Source of the DNA: Desulfosarcina widdelii
Lineage (GTDB): Bacteria > Desulfobacterota > Desulfobacteria > Desulfobacterales > Desulfosarcinaceae
Length of the DNA: 64,000 nucleotides
NCBI RefSeq assembly: GCF_009688965.1
Contig: NZ_AP021875.1
Coordinates: forward strand, 6,138,001 to 6,202,000
Direction: 5' to 3'
The notes below the pieces were generated by a model. It was not told the DNA's origin, made no database searches, and worked only from the letters and a program-made list of their open reading frames with translations. The translations under genes were made by a program, and so were the position numbers. Below, piece by piece: positions 41,531-49,423 of the stretch (position 1 is its first letter; the number at the start of each line of letters is the position of its first letter).

Positions 41531-41892
41531 ATGCAGCCCATCGACAGCGGTAGAAGCCGGCGCTACCTTGTTGCCGAGCCCATTGTAATCACATTTAAAA
41601 TCCGTATAGTTGCTTTGGCATAGCTTAGAGGCGTGGTTCATCCGCTCCGATTGGCAAAGACGGGGATAAACCCCGTCACTACGCTAATGAAACAAACAGA
41701 AAAGCGATTTTGAAATCAACATCGTTGCATGCATGGCCACGAAAACTAGAAAATAAATCCAAATGCGGCCCACCCTGTTTCCGGCCCGCGTTGTGCTTGA
41801 CATAAAAGGAGCCTTGGCATACATCCATGCTTCATCAGATATTGGCGCCGGTCTATCGTTACCGGCGATTGCCATGCAACAGGAACGCATCG
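41531..41892. other. gene-free space before the GerMN gene
   Basis: 362 bases without a supported gene. A small hairpin, GACGGGG and CCCCGTC around ATAAA, is at 41659-41677. A possible promoter, TTGACA then TACATC 17 bases on, lies shortly before 41830. Confidence 0.4.
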
Positions 41893-42435
41893 ATGAAGGT
41901 GACCGGAGGCATAGCGGATCCACTCCTGCACAGGTTCGTCCGTCTGGCGATTGCCGGGCTGGTATTATGCAACGCCGCCATGGCGCCGCTGGCCGGCTAT
42001 GCCGATGAGGGGGAAAAGCAGGTCGCGCACCTATATTTTGCCGATGCGAAGAAGCCTTTTCTCGTCGGCGAAGAGCGGGTGCTGATCGACTTCGGCGATC
42101 CGGCTGCTTACGCCAGACAGATTGTACAGGAATTGATCAACGGGCCCGCCGGTGGAAAACGGGCCACCATTCCACCGGGTACCCGGCTGAGGTCTTTCTT
42201 TTTGCTGGAAGATGGGACGGCAGTGGTTGATTTTTCCATCCATTTTCGAAAAAATCATCCCGGCAGTTGCCGTCAGGAACAATTGACCCTATTTTCTGTG
42301 GTCAATTCCCTGGTCCTCAATGTACCGGAAATCGACCGGGTGAAACTACTGATTGACGGTGCCGATTCCGAAACGCTGACAGGTCATGTTGCTCTCGAAT
42401 TTCCTTTAACTGCGGATATGTTGCTGACAAGATGA
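41893..42435 (+). CDS. exported GerMN-domain protein
   Basis: 180 residues from the ATG at 41893, chosen because it gives a signal peptide (FVRLAIAGLVLCNAAMAPLAGYA). The mature part is a GerMN (sporulation/germination) domain: HLYFADAKKPFLVGEERVL, ARQIVQELINGPAGG, TIPPGTRLRSFFLLEDGTAVVDFS, LTLFSVVNSLVLNVPEIDRVKLLIDG. In non-spore-formers GerMN proteins are envelope proteins of unknown role. The stop overlaps the EF-G-like start (ATGA). Confidence 0.8.
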   Translation: MKVTGGIADPLLHRFVRLAIAGLVLCNAAMAPLAGYADEGEKQVAHLYFADAKKPFLVGEERVLIDFGDPAAYARQIVQELINGPAGGKRATIPPGTRLRSFFLLEDGTAVVDFSIHFRKNHPGSCRQEQLTLFSVVNSLVLNVPEIDRVKLLIDGADSETLTGHVALEFPLTADMLLTR

Positions 42436-44465
42436 AGAAAAAAGAAAAAATTGACAATATACGAAATATTGGCATTATCGCCCATATCGATGCCGGCAAG
42501 ACGACGGTTACCGAGCGGGTTCTCTATTATACCGGGCGCAGCCATAAAATTGGCGAAGTTCATGACGGTGAAGCGGTGATGGACTGGATGGTCGACGAAC
42601 AGGAGCGGGGGATCACCATCACTTCTGCGGTCACGACCTGCCAGTGGAATGGCAAGGACATCCAGATTATCGACACACCGGGACACGTGGACTTTACCAT
42701 CGAGGTGGAACGCAGTCTGCGCGTGCTGGATGGTGCCGTAGGCGTTTTTTGCGCTGTAGGCGGCGTGGAACCCCAATCGGAGACGGTCTGGCGCCAGGCT
42801 GATCGCTACAAGGTTCCCAAGATCGCTTTCATTAACAAACTGGATCGCATTGGCGCCGATTTTTTTAATACCGTGAAGATGATGCGCGAACGGCTCAAAG
42901 CCAAACCGCTGATTCTCCAGATCCCGGTAGGCGTCGAAGATCAATTTTCCGGTGTCGTCGATCTCGTCCGCATGCAGCAGATTCAATGGGACGACGATAC
43001 CCTGGGGGCCAGCTACAGCACCGGGGAGATCGACGCCGATCTGCAAGACGACGCAAAGATGCATCGCGAGCAGTTGTTGGAAACCCTGGCCGAAGTGGAT
43101 GATGACATCATGGAGGCCTATCTAGCTGAGGCGCCCATTGAAACGGAAACCATCCTGGCAGCTATCCGCAAAGCAACTGTCGATTTGGAATTGGTTCCGG
43201 TTTTGTGCGGCAGCGCACTCAAAAACAAGGGGATCCAGCCGTTGCTGGATGCCATTGTCCGTTTCCTTCCCAGCCCCGGCGATGTGGTCGCCACCAAGGG
43301 CGTTCATCCGGATACCGGCGAAACGATTCTGTGCCTCCCCGACGAAAAAGCCCCCCTGGCCGCGCTGATTTTCAAGGTTTCGATGATCGAAGGCCGCAAA
43401 CTGTCCTATGTGCGCGTGTACAGCGGCAAACTCACCGCGGGCACCGATGTTTACAATCCCAGCCGCAAGCAGAAGGAAAAGCTGTCACGAATTCTCAAAA
43501 TGCATGCCAACAAACGAGAGCGGGTGGACATGGTGGGGCCCGGATCCATTGTAGGCGTCGTGGGACTGAAGGCTTCTTCCACAGGGGAATCCCTTTGCCA
43601 GCAGGACCATCCGGTGCTGCTGGAAACGATGGATTTTTACGAACCGGTGATATCCGTTGCCGTGGAGCCCAAGACCCACAGTGACCAGGAAAAGCTCCAG
43701 CAGGTGCTGGAAAAGTTCATGGCTGAAGATCCCACCCTGCGGGTCAGGGAGGACGAAGACACCGGTCAGACCATTTTGTCGGGTATGGGGGAACTGCATT
43801 TGGAGGTGATCACCAGCCGCATGCAGCGGGAGTTCAATACCCAGGTCAATGTCGGCAAGCCCCAGGTCGTTTATCGGGAAACCATCGAATCCACGTCCGA
43901 TGGGAATGCCGTTTTCGACAAAGAAGTCGCCGGACACCGCCATTACGCAGAGATCTCGTTGCGGTTGGAACCGCTGCCGCGCGGTGAAGGCAACCGCTTT
44001 GAATCCCGTCTCGAAGAAGCGGCGCTGACGCCGGAACTGATCAAGGCGGTAGAAAAAGGGGTGATGGAGTCCCTGGAAAGCGGGAGCCTCATGGGGTATC
44101 CGGTGGTGGATGTCAAGGCGGTGTTGACCGCTGCCGCTGCAAAGGAATCCAACGGCACCGAACTGGCATTTACCGTGGCCGCCTCCATGGCCGTACGGGA
44201 AGCACTGGCCGGAGGCGGGGCCTTTCTGCTGGATCCCATCATGGCCGTGGAAGTGATTGTTCCCGAAGATTTCATGGGGGAGGTGATCGGGGATTTAAAC
44301 GCGCGGGGCGGCAAGATCGAGGCCATAGAACCCAAAGCGGGCGTCCAGATGATCAAGGTCACCGTCCCGCTGGCAAAGATGTTCGGCTATTCCACCAGCC
44401 TGCGTTCGGCCACCCAGGGTCGGGGGACCTTTTCCATGCAGTTTTCAAGATTCGACCGCAGCTAG
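42432..44465 (+). CDS. elongation factor G-like GTPase (EF-G2 type)
   Basis: 677 residues, close to EF-G length. GTPase motifs: AHIDAGKTT (G1), RGITITSA (G2), DTPGH (G3), NKLD (G4) and GSAL (G5). Domains II-V follow, ending in the domain V GDLNARGGKIEAIE and FGYSTSLRSATQGRGTFSMQFSRFD. It catalyses translocation or a specialised ribosome-recycling role. It sits alone, not in a str operon with rpsL, rpsG and tuf, which suggests an accessory paralogue rather than the main fusA (inference). Confidence 0.88.
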   Translation: MKKKEKIDNIRNIGIIAHIDAGKTTVTERVLYYTGRSHKIGEVHDGEAVMDWMVDEQERGITITSAVTTCQWNGKDIQIIDTPGHVDFTIEVERSLRVLDGAVGVFCAVGGVEPQSETVWRQADRYKVPKIAFINKLDRIGADFFNTVKMMRERLKAKPLILQIPVGVEDQFSGVVDLVRMQQIQWDDDTLGASYSTGEIDADLQDDAKMHREQLLETLAEVDDDIMEAYLAEAPIETETILAAIRKATVDLELVPVLCGSALKNKGIQPLLDAIVRFLPSPGDVVATKGVHPDTGETILCLPDEKAPLAALIFKVSMIEGRKLSYVRVYSGKLTAGTDVYNPSRKQKEKLSRILKMHANKRERVDMVGPGSIVGVVGLKASSTGESLCQQDHPVLLETMDFYEPVISVAVEPKTHSDQEKLQQVLEKFMAEDPTLRVREDEDTGQTILSGMGELHLEVITSRMQREFNTQVNVGKPQVVYRETIESTSDGNAVFDKEVAGHRHYAEISLRLEPLPRGEGNRFESRLEEAALTPELIKAVEKGVMESLESGSLMGYPVVDVKAVLTAAAAKESNGTELAFTVAASMAVREALAGGGAFLLDPIMAVEVIVPEDFMGEVIGDLNARGGKIEAIEPKAGVQMIKVTVPLAKMFGYSTSLRSATQGRGTFSMQFSRFDRS

Positions 44466-44608
44466 TGCCCATCCAGAAATGGCCAATTTGCTCGATATCT
44501 TTGTTGCACGAAAAATTTTATACTCGAAATATCGACCATATGCCTGCGGTAAAATTTTTCGTGCGCCTCGATCTCAACCAAATTTACCGATTTCTGGATG
44601 AGCACTAG
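44462..44608. repeat. MITE-like element with terminal inverted repeats
   Basis: Starts CTAGTGCCCATCCAGAAATG and ends, on the minus strand, CTAGTGCTCATCCAGAAATC: about 20-bp near-perfect terminal inverted repeats. It begins inside the EF-G stop codon. A second copy with an extra internal segment is at 48459-48642. Confidence 0.7.
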
Positions 44609-44617
44609 TTCGTCCGA

Positions 44618-46039
44618 TCATCCGGGGCCGGGTTTCTTATCCTTGCCCGGGTGTTTCATTTCTTTAAGCTGGCGTTCAACCATCTGCTTTTGAGAATCGT
44701 CGGTGGCCAGCTTCAGGGCCCGCTTCAGGTGAAAATCGGCGTTTTTCATGTCTTCCTTTTGCTGATAATAGCGTCCCAGGTTGTAGTGGGCGCCGAACAT
44801 ATCACCCAGCCGGCCGCTGCTTTCTCCCAGATAGTAATAGGCCTGGGTCTGGTCCGGGTGGATGTGCACCAGATCTTCGAAGGCGTCCCTGGCTTCAGCG
44901 AGGCGACCCAGTTCCATCAGGGTGCGGCCCAGGTATAGCTGGCCTTTGGGATTTTTTGCGGAACTTCCGGCAGACAGCGCCTGGAGCGCTTTTTCATAAT
45001 GGCCGCCATGGAAATAAATTTGCCCCAGATCCTGAAGCATGTGGGTGGCCATGGCGTTGCCTTCGATGGCCTGTTTCATGTGTTCGGCCGCCTCGTCCCA
45101 TTTGTCCTCACGGGTTAAAGCCAGCGCGTATCCATAGTGGGCCATCCAGTCGTCCGGCGAGGACGCCAGCTCCGTTTGAAATCGTTTCAGGGCCGAGTCC
45201 TTGTCGGCGTAAAGGGCAACGATGCGGGTGTGGGCCAGGTTGAATCCGCCGATTTCCTCCTGCGGTGCTGACGTTTTTTCGCGATTCTGGTGCAGCCAGT
45301 TGTCGATGTAGCTCAAGCGCTCTTCCGACCCCGGGTGCGTGGTCATGTAGGTCGGGATTTGCGCGGATCCGTACCACTGTTTGCTGCGAATTTTTTCCAG
45401 GGATGTCAACAGCCCTTCACCGCTGTATCCCGCCCGGGTTAAAAAATCCAGACCCAACTGGTCTGCCTGTCTTTCGTCATTGCGACTGTAAGCCAGAGCG
45501 GCTGTCTGACCGGCGGCCATGGATCCGACGGTTACGGCGCTGGCTGCCTCGGCCGCCCCGCCGGCGCCCAGCAATACCCCGGCTACCATGCCGGCCAGGG
45601 TAGCCATGCCGATTTTTTTCTGGCTTTCGATGCGCTGGGAGATGTGGCGGCAGACCACGTGGGCGATTTCATGGGCCATGATGCCGGCAAGTTCCTCCTC
45701 GGAGTCCAGTGCAGCGAACAGCCCGCTGTTGAAGAAGACGTGTCCGGCCGGGGTGGCGAAAGCGTTGTAAACATCTTCCCGAAGAACATAGAAATGGTAC
45801 TCGAACGGTTGGGGGGGCACCGCCGTCAGAATCCGTTTTCCCAACCGATTGACGTAGTCCACGATAACCGGGTCTTTGATCAGGGGATAATGCGCTTCCA
45901 CCACCGCCATGAATTCCTTGGCCAGCTCACGCTCTTCCTGAATGGTGATGCACGCTCCCTCGGGAACCACAGTCAGGCACGCGGAAAAGAAAAAGGCCGT
46001 GAGCGTGGAAACCGCTATAATTTTATTTTTTATCGGCAT
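44618..46039 (-). CDS. M48 family metalloprotease with TPR repeats (BepA-like lipoprotein)
   Basis: 473 residues from the ATG at 46039. An earlier ATG at 46105 exists, but the later one is preceded by AGGAG and gives a lipoprotein signal (AVSTLTAFFFSAC). The zinc site HEIAHVVCRH lies in the FNSGLFAALDSEEELAGIMAHEIAHV context of M48 proteases, with ERQADQLGLDFL carrying the third ligand. The C-terminal half has several TPR repeats (AEHMKQAIEGN..., ALQALSAGSSAKNPKGQLYLGRTLMELGRLAEARDAFEDLV). BepA relatives handle outer-membrane protein assembly in the periplasm. Confidence 0.9.
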   Translation of the reverse strand: MPIKNKIIAVSTLTAFFFSACLTVVPEGACITIQEERELAKEFMAVVEAHYPLIKDPVIVDYVNRLGKRILTAVPPQPFEYHFYVLREDVYNAFATPAGHVFFNSGLFAALDSEEELAGIMAHEIAHVVCRHISQRIESQKKIGMATLAGMVAGVLLGAGGAAEAASAVTVGSMAAGQTAALAYSRNDERQADQLGLDFLTRAGYSGEGLLTSLEKIRSKQWYGSAQIPTYMTTHPGSEERLSYIDNWLHQNREKTSAPQEEIGGFNLAHTRIVALYADKDSALKRFQTELASSPDDWMAHYGYALALTREDKWDEAAEHMKQAIEGNAMATHMLQDLGQIYFHGGHYEKALQALSAGSSAKNPKGQLYLGRTLMELGRLAEARDAFEDLVHIHPDQTQAYYYLGESSGRLGDMFGAHYNLGRYYQQKEDMKNADFHLKRALKLATDDSQKQMVERQLKEMKHPGKDKKPGPG

Positions 46040-46152
46040 GTTAACAATTGTCTCCTGGGGTGGAAAAAACCGCCCCGATTTTCTTCTTCTCATAGGATGA
46101 CACATTCTAATCTACTTTTCAAACAGCATGTTTTATGCTAAAGCTGACCGCC

Positions 46153-46929
46153 ATGGCACAAATCATATGTATTGCCAATCAGAAGGGCGGCGTGGGTAAG
46201 ACGACCACGGCCGTCAACCTTTCTGCAGCGCTGGCCGTTTCCGAAAAACCGACGCTTCTGGTGGACTGCGACCCCCAGGCCAACGCCACTACCGGGGTGG
46301 GGTTGGATAAATCCCTTTTGTCCCGAACCCTTTATCACGGGCTGATCGGCGATGCGGGCGCCGATGCCGTAATCGTGGACAGCCAGATCGAGTCCCTCAA
46401 AGTCCTGCCCTCCCGGGTGGAACTGATCGGATTCGATATCGAGATGATGGACCGGCCCCGGCGGGAGCATGCCCTGCGGCGTCTGCTGGCGTCGGTAAAA
46501 GCGGATTTCGAATACATTGTAATCGACTGCCCCCCCTCATTGAGCCTGCTGACCGTAAACGCCATGACAGCGGCGGATTCGCTGCTGATTCCCCTGCAGT
46601 GCGAATTTTATGCGCTGGAGGGGCTCAGCCAGTTGGTGAAAACGTTCCAACGCATCAAGAGTGGATTGAATCCGGGCCTTACCATTGCCGGTATTTTACT
46701 TACCATGTTCGACCGCCGGACCAACCTCAGTCACCAGGTGGCCGAGGACGCGGAAAGCCATTTCAAGAACTTGGTATTCAAAACGACCATTCCCAGAAAT
46801 GTCCGCCTGGGGGAGGCGCCCAGTTTCGGACAGCCCATTTTGCTTTATGACGCCATGTCTCCCGGCGCGGTCAGCTATTTTTCCCTGGCCAAGGAGATCA
46901 TGGCCACCAATCGAGCCGGTCACGCCTGA
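46153..46929 (+). CDS. parA: chromosome partitioning ATPase ParA/Soj
   Basis: 258 residues from the ATG at 46153 (an in-frame ATG at 46135 adds six). Deviant Walker A KGGVGKTT after IICIANQ, LLVDCDPQANATTGVG, IVIDCPPSLSLLTVNAM and PLQCEFYALEGLSQL. It moves the ParB-parS complex during chromosome segregation. Together with parB 74 bases on it is the chromosomal pair. Confidence 0.95.
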   Translation: MAQIICIANQKGGVGKTTTAVNLSAALAVSEKPTLLVDCDPQANATTGVGLDKSLLSRTLYHGLIGDAGADAVIVDSQIESLKVLPSRVELIGFDIEMMDRPRREHALRRLLASVKADFEYIVIDCPPSLSLLTVNAMTAADSLLIPLQCEFYALEGLSQLVKTFQRIKSGLNPGLTIAGILLTMFDRRTNLSHQVAEDAESHFKNLVFKTTIPRNVRLGEAPSFGQPILLYDAMSPGAVSYFSLAKEIMATNRAGHA

Positions 46930-47003
46930 CAGAGGCGTTTACGCCGATTGGTTGGACGCCTGCCCGCGATGCCGGGCCGGTTGCAACGATTCCAGGATAC
47001 CGC

Positions 47004-47924
47004 ATGCCAGAAAAGCGAAAAACGACCAGCGCCGGCACCGGCGCCAAGAAAAAACGAAAGATGGCCCTGGGCAGGGGACTTGACGCCCTGATTCCGGACC
47101 TAGGTTCCGTGGAAGGTATTTCCGGCGAACCCGCCGCCGCACGGAAAGATTATTTTTTCTGTGCCATCGACCTGATCCGGCCCAATCGCTATCAGCCGAG
47201 ACGCCAGTTTTCGTCCGACGAGTTGGAGGACCTGGCCGAATCGATCCGCAGCCAGGGTATTCTCCAGCCCCTGCTGGTTCGCCCCGACGACGTGGGCTAT
47301 GAACTGGTCGCCGGTGAACGGCGCTTGCGGGCAGCCACCCTTGCCGGTTTAAGCCAGGTCCCCGTACTGGTCAAGGAGATCTCCGATGGCAAAATGCTGG
47401 AGATTTCCATCGTGGAAAACATCCAGCGGGAAAATCTCAATCCCATGGAAGAGGCAGAGGCCTACCATCGGTTGATCAGCGAATTTGAGCTGACCCAGGA
47501 CCAGGCCGCGGAGCGTGTCGGCAAAAGCCGCAGTGCCGTGGCCAATTTTTTGCGGCTTAGGCAGCTTCCCGACCCGATCAAAAGCAGCATCATGGAAGGC
47601 ACTTTGAGCATGGGGCATGCCCGGGCCCTGCTGGGTGCCGATACGCCGGCCAAGCAGCAGGCCGCCTTTCGGGAGGTGGTGGCCAAAAAACTGTCGGTGC
47701 GCGAAACCGAGGCACTGATCAAACGCATCAACAGGCAGAAAAAACCGGCTCCTATCCCGGAGATGACACCCGAACAGCGCTACTTCAACGATATTTCCGA
47801 AGACTTGGCCCGTCATTTCGGAACCCGGGTGCGCATTCAGCGCAAAGGCAAGAAGGGAAGGGTGGAAATCGATTTTTTCAGCGATGACGATCTGGATCGG
47901 CTGCTGACCCTGCTGCGAGGGTGA
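47004..47924 (+). CDS. parB: chromosome partitioning protein ParB
   Basis: 306 residues. LGRGLDALIPDLGS at the start, PNRYQPRRQFSSDELEDLAESIRSQGILQPLLVR, GELVAGERRLRAATLAGLSQVPV-type box, then SIVENIQRENLNPMEEAEAYHRL and the helix-turn-helix FELTQDQAAERVGKSRSAVANFLRL. It binds parS sites and acts as a CTP switch with ParA. No parS 16-mer was noticed within the window. Confidence 0.95.
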   Translation: MPEKRKTTSAGTGAKKKRKMALGRGLDALIPDLGSVEGISGEPAAARKDYFFCAIDLIRPNRYQPRRQFSSDELEDLAESIRSQGILQPLLVRPDDVGYELVAGERRLRAATLAGLSQVPVLVKEISDGKMLEISIVENIQRENLNPMEEAEAYHRLISEFELTQDQAAERVGKSRSAVANFLRLRQLPDPIKSSIMEGTLSMGHARALLGADTPAKQQAAFREVVAKKLSVRETEALIKRINRQKKPAPIPEMTPEQRYFNDISEDLARHFGTRVRIQRKGKKGRVEIDFFSDDDLDRLLTLLRG

Positions 47925-47932
47925 AATTTTGC

Positions 47933-48457
47933 ATGGCCATACATATCATCATCGACGGCTACAACCTGATCCGCCAGTCCTCCGACCTGGCCCGATTGGA
48001 CCGGCAGGATCTGCAACTGGGGCGAGAGGCGCTCGTCGATCTGTTGGCCGCCTACAAGAAAATCAAGCCCCATAAAATTACCGTGGTATTCGACGGCGCG
48101 GGCCAGCCCTCCCTTTATGGCTCACGGGAACGCGCCAAGGGCATCACCATCCGCTATTCCCAGGGAGGGGAGAGTGCCGACGACCTGATCCGGCGCATGG
48201 CCCGAAAAGAGAAAACCAAAGCACTGGTGGTGAGCAGCGACAGGGAAGTCATGGCTGCCGCAGAATCGGCAGGGGCCACGGTGATGGACTCCCCCTCCTT
48301 CGAAGAAAAGGTTGCCATGGCCAGCTACCTGGCGATAAAGGGCGACGGCGAAACCGTCGATTCCAGGGGGTGGGTGCCCACCACGCGAAAAAAGGGGCCC
48401 AGCCGGAGGCTGTCCAAGCGTAAGCGTAAGGAAAAGGCCCGTATCGGCAAGTTATAA
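47933..48457 (+). CDS. NYN-domain RNA-binding protein/ribonuclease (YacP-like)
   Basis: 174 residues from the ATG at 47933 (a GTG at 47921 overlaps parB). IIIDGYNLIRQS at the N-terminus, KITVVFDGAG and SADDLIRRMARKEKTKALVVSSDREV carry the conserved acidic residues of NYN/PIN-like nucleases (as in YacP/Rae1). A strongly basic tail (RRLSKRKRKEKARIGKL) suggests RNA or ribosome contact. Confidence 0.85.
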   Translation: MAIHIIIDGYNLIRQSSDLARLDRQDLQLGREALVDLLAAYKKIKPHKITVVFDGAGQPSLYGSRERAKGITIRYSQGGESADDLIRRMARKEKTKALVVSSDREVMAAAESAGATVMDSPSFEEKVAMASYLAIKGDGETVDSRGWVPTTRKKGPSRRLSKRKRKEKARIGKL

Positions 48458-48458
48458 C

Positions 48459-48642
48459 AGCATCCATCCAGAAATGGCCAATTTGCCCGATATCTTTGTT
48501 GCGCAAAAAATTTTATCCTCGAAAAATCAACCATATGCTCCCCAAGGGAACTTCCTTCGGGGCGTCTGCGGTAAAACCCGAGATAAAATTTGGTCGTGCG
48601 CCTCGATCTCGACCAAATTTTCCTATTTCTGAATGGGCACTA
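48459..48642. repeat. MITE-like element, second copy
   Basis: The left end (CATCCATCCAGAAATGGCC) and right end (TATTTCTGAATGGGCACTAA) match the element at 44462. Compared with that copy it has an extra internal segment containing the hairpin CCCCAAGGGAACTTCCTTCG near 48541-48560. No gene. Confidence 0.7.
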
Positions 48643-48748
48643 ACTGAATTATAAGTAATCACAAGTGGTATGGATTGATGTGGCATGCTATTCGGGCACG
48701 TATTGGCCAATACGAAGAAATCACAATTTTAGCGGTTAGGCGAATTGC

Positions 48749-49192
48749 ATGAATCAGGTATCTCAGCGAAAGACCATTTGCGTGATCGACGGCCAGGGGG
48801 GGGGGATCGGCAGCACCATCATCAAAAGGATCAAGGAACACTTCGGCGAGTCAGTCGAGATTATCGCCCTGGGAACCAATGCCATCGCCACGGCCCAGAT
48901 GCTCAAGGCCAGGGCCAACCGGGGTGCCTCCGGCGAAAATGCCATCGTCCGCACCGTCGCCCGGGTAGACGTGGTGATCGGTACCCTGTGCATCATGCTG
49001 GCCCACGCCATGATGGGCGAGGTGACCCCCGAAATGGCCGAAGCCGTTTCCGGCTGCAAAGCGGCCAAATTGATTCTGCCCATTTCCCAGGAGAACGTGG
49101 ATCTTATCGGCGTGTCCCGGGATCCGCTGCCCCATCTGGTCGACATGCTGATCGTGGATCACCTGAAACCGCTGTTGGATGCGACCTCATAA
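48749..49192 (+). CDS. DUF3842 family protein
   Basis: 147 residues. ICVIDGQGGGIGSTIIKRIKEHFG is a glycine-rich nucleotide-type loop. GTNAIATAQMLKARANRGASGENAIV and VIGTLCIMLAHAMMGEVTPEMAEAV are the DUF3842 hallmarks. The function is not established; such genes often precede cooT in anaerobes. It is 17 bases upstream of cooT here, so likely one operon. Confidence 0.85.
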   Translation: MNQVSQRKTICVIDGQGGGIGSTIIKRIKEHFGESVEIIALGTNAIATAQMLKARANRGASGENAIVRTVARVDVVIGTLCIMLAHAMMGEVTPEMAEAVSGCKAAKLILPISQENVDLIGVSRDPLPHLVDMLIVDHLKPLLDATS

Positions 49193-49209
49193 TCGGAAAG
49201 GATAACCCC

Positions 49210-49404
49210 ATGTGCGAAGCCAATGCCTATCTGCTCACCGATTCCGGAGAGACGCTGGTCATGGAAGCGGTGGATGACGTTCTTCCCGAAAAGGATGGCC
49301 TCAAGCTGGTCAATATTTTCGGAGAACAGAAATTCCTGCGGGCGGCCATTCATTCGCTCTCCCTGGTGGATCACAAGGTGTTTCTCAAGGAATTGGATTC
49401 CTGA
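49210..49404 (+). CDS. CooT family nickel-binding protein
   Basis: 64 residues starting at the ATG at 49210. MCEANAYLLTDSGETLVMEAVDDVLPEKDGLKLVNIFGEQKFL matches the CooT pattern with the N-terminal Met-Cys that binds nickel in a dimer. Known for the family: a nickel chaperone for carbon monoxide dehydrogenase. No CODH is in the window, but a CooC-like ATPase lies at 56172. Confidence 0.82.
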   Translation: MCEANAYLLTDSGETLVMEAVDDVLPEKDGLKLVNIFGEQKFLRAAIHSLSLVDHKVFLKELDS

Positions 49405-49423
49405 AGGCAGTATCGGTCCACGG

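Noticed and set aside
41813..41835. Sigma-54-like TTGGCAT...TGC before the GerMN gene
   Set aside because: The GG and GC elements are 11 bases apart instead of 10 and the -24 box is weak.
46153..47924. parAB as a sign of a plasmid or integrated element
   Set aside because: The pair sits in a core region beside conserved genes; no replication initiator or partition repeats were seen.
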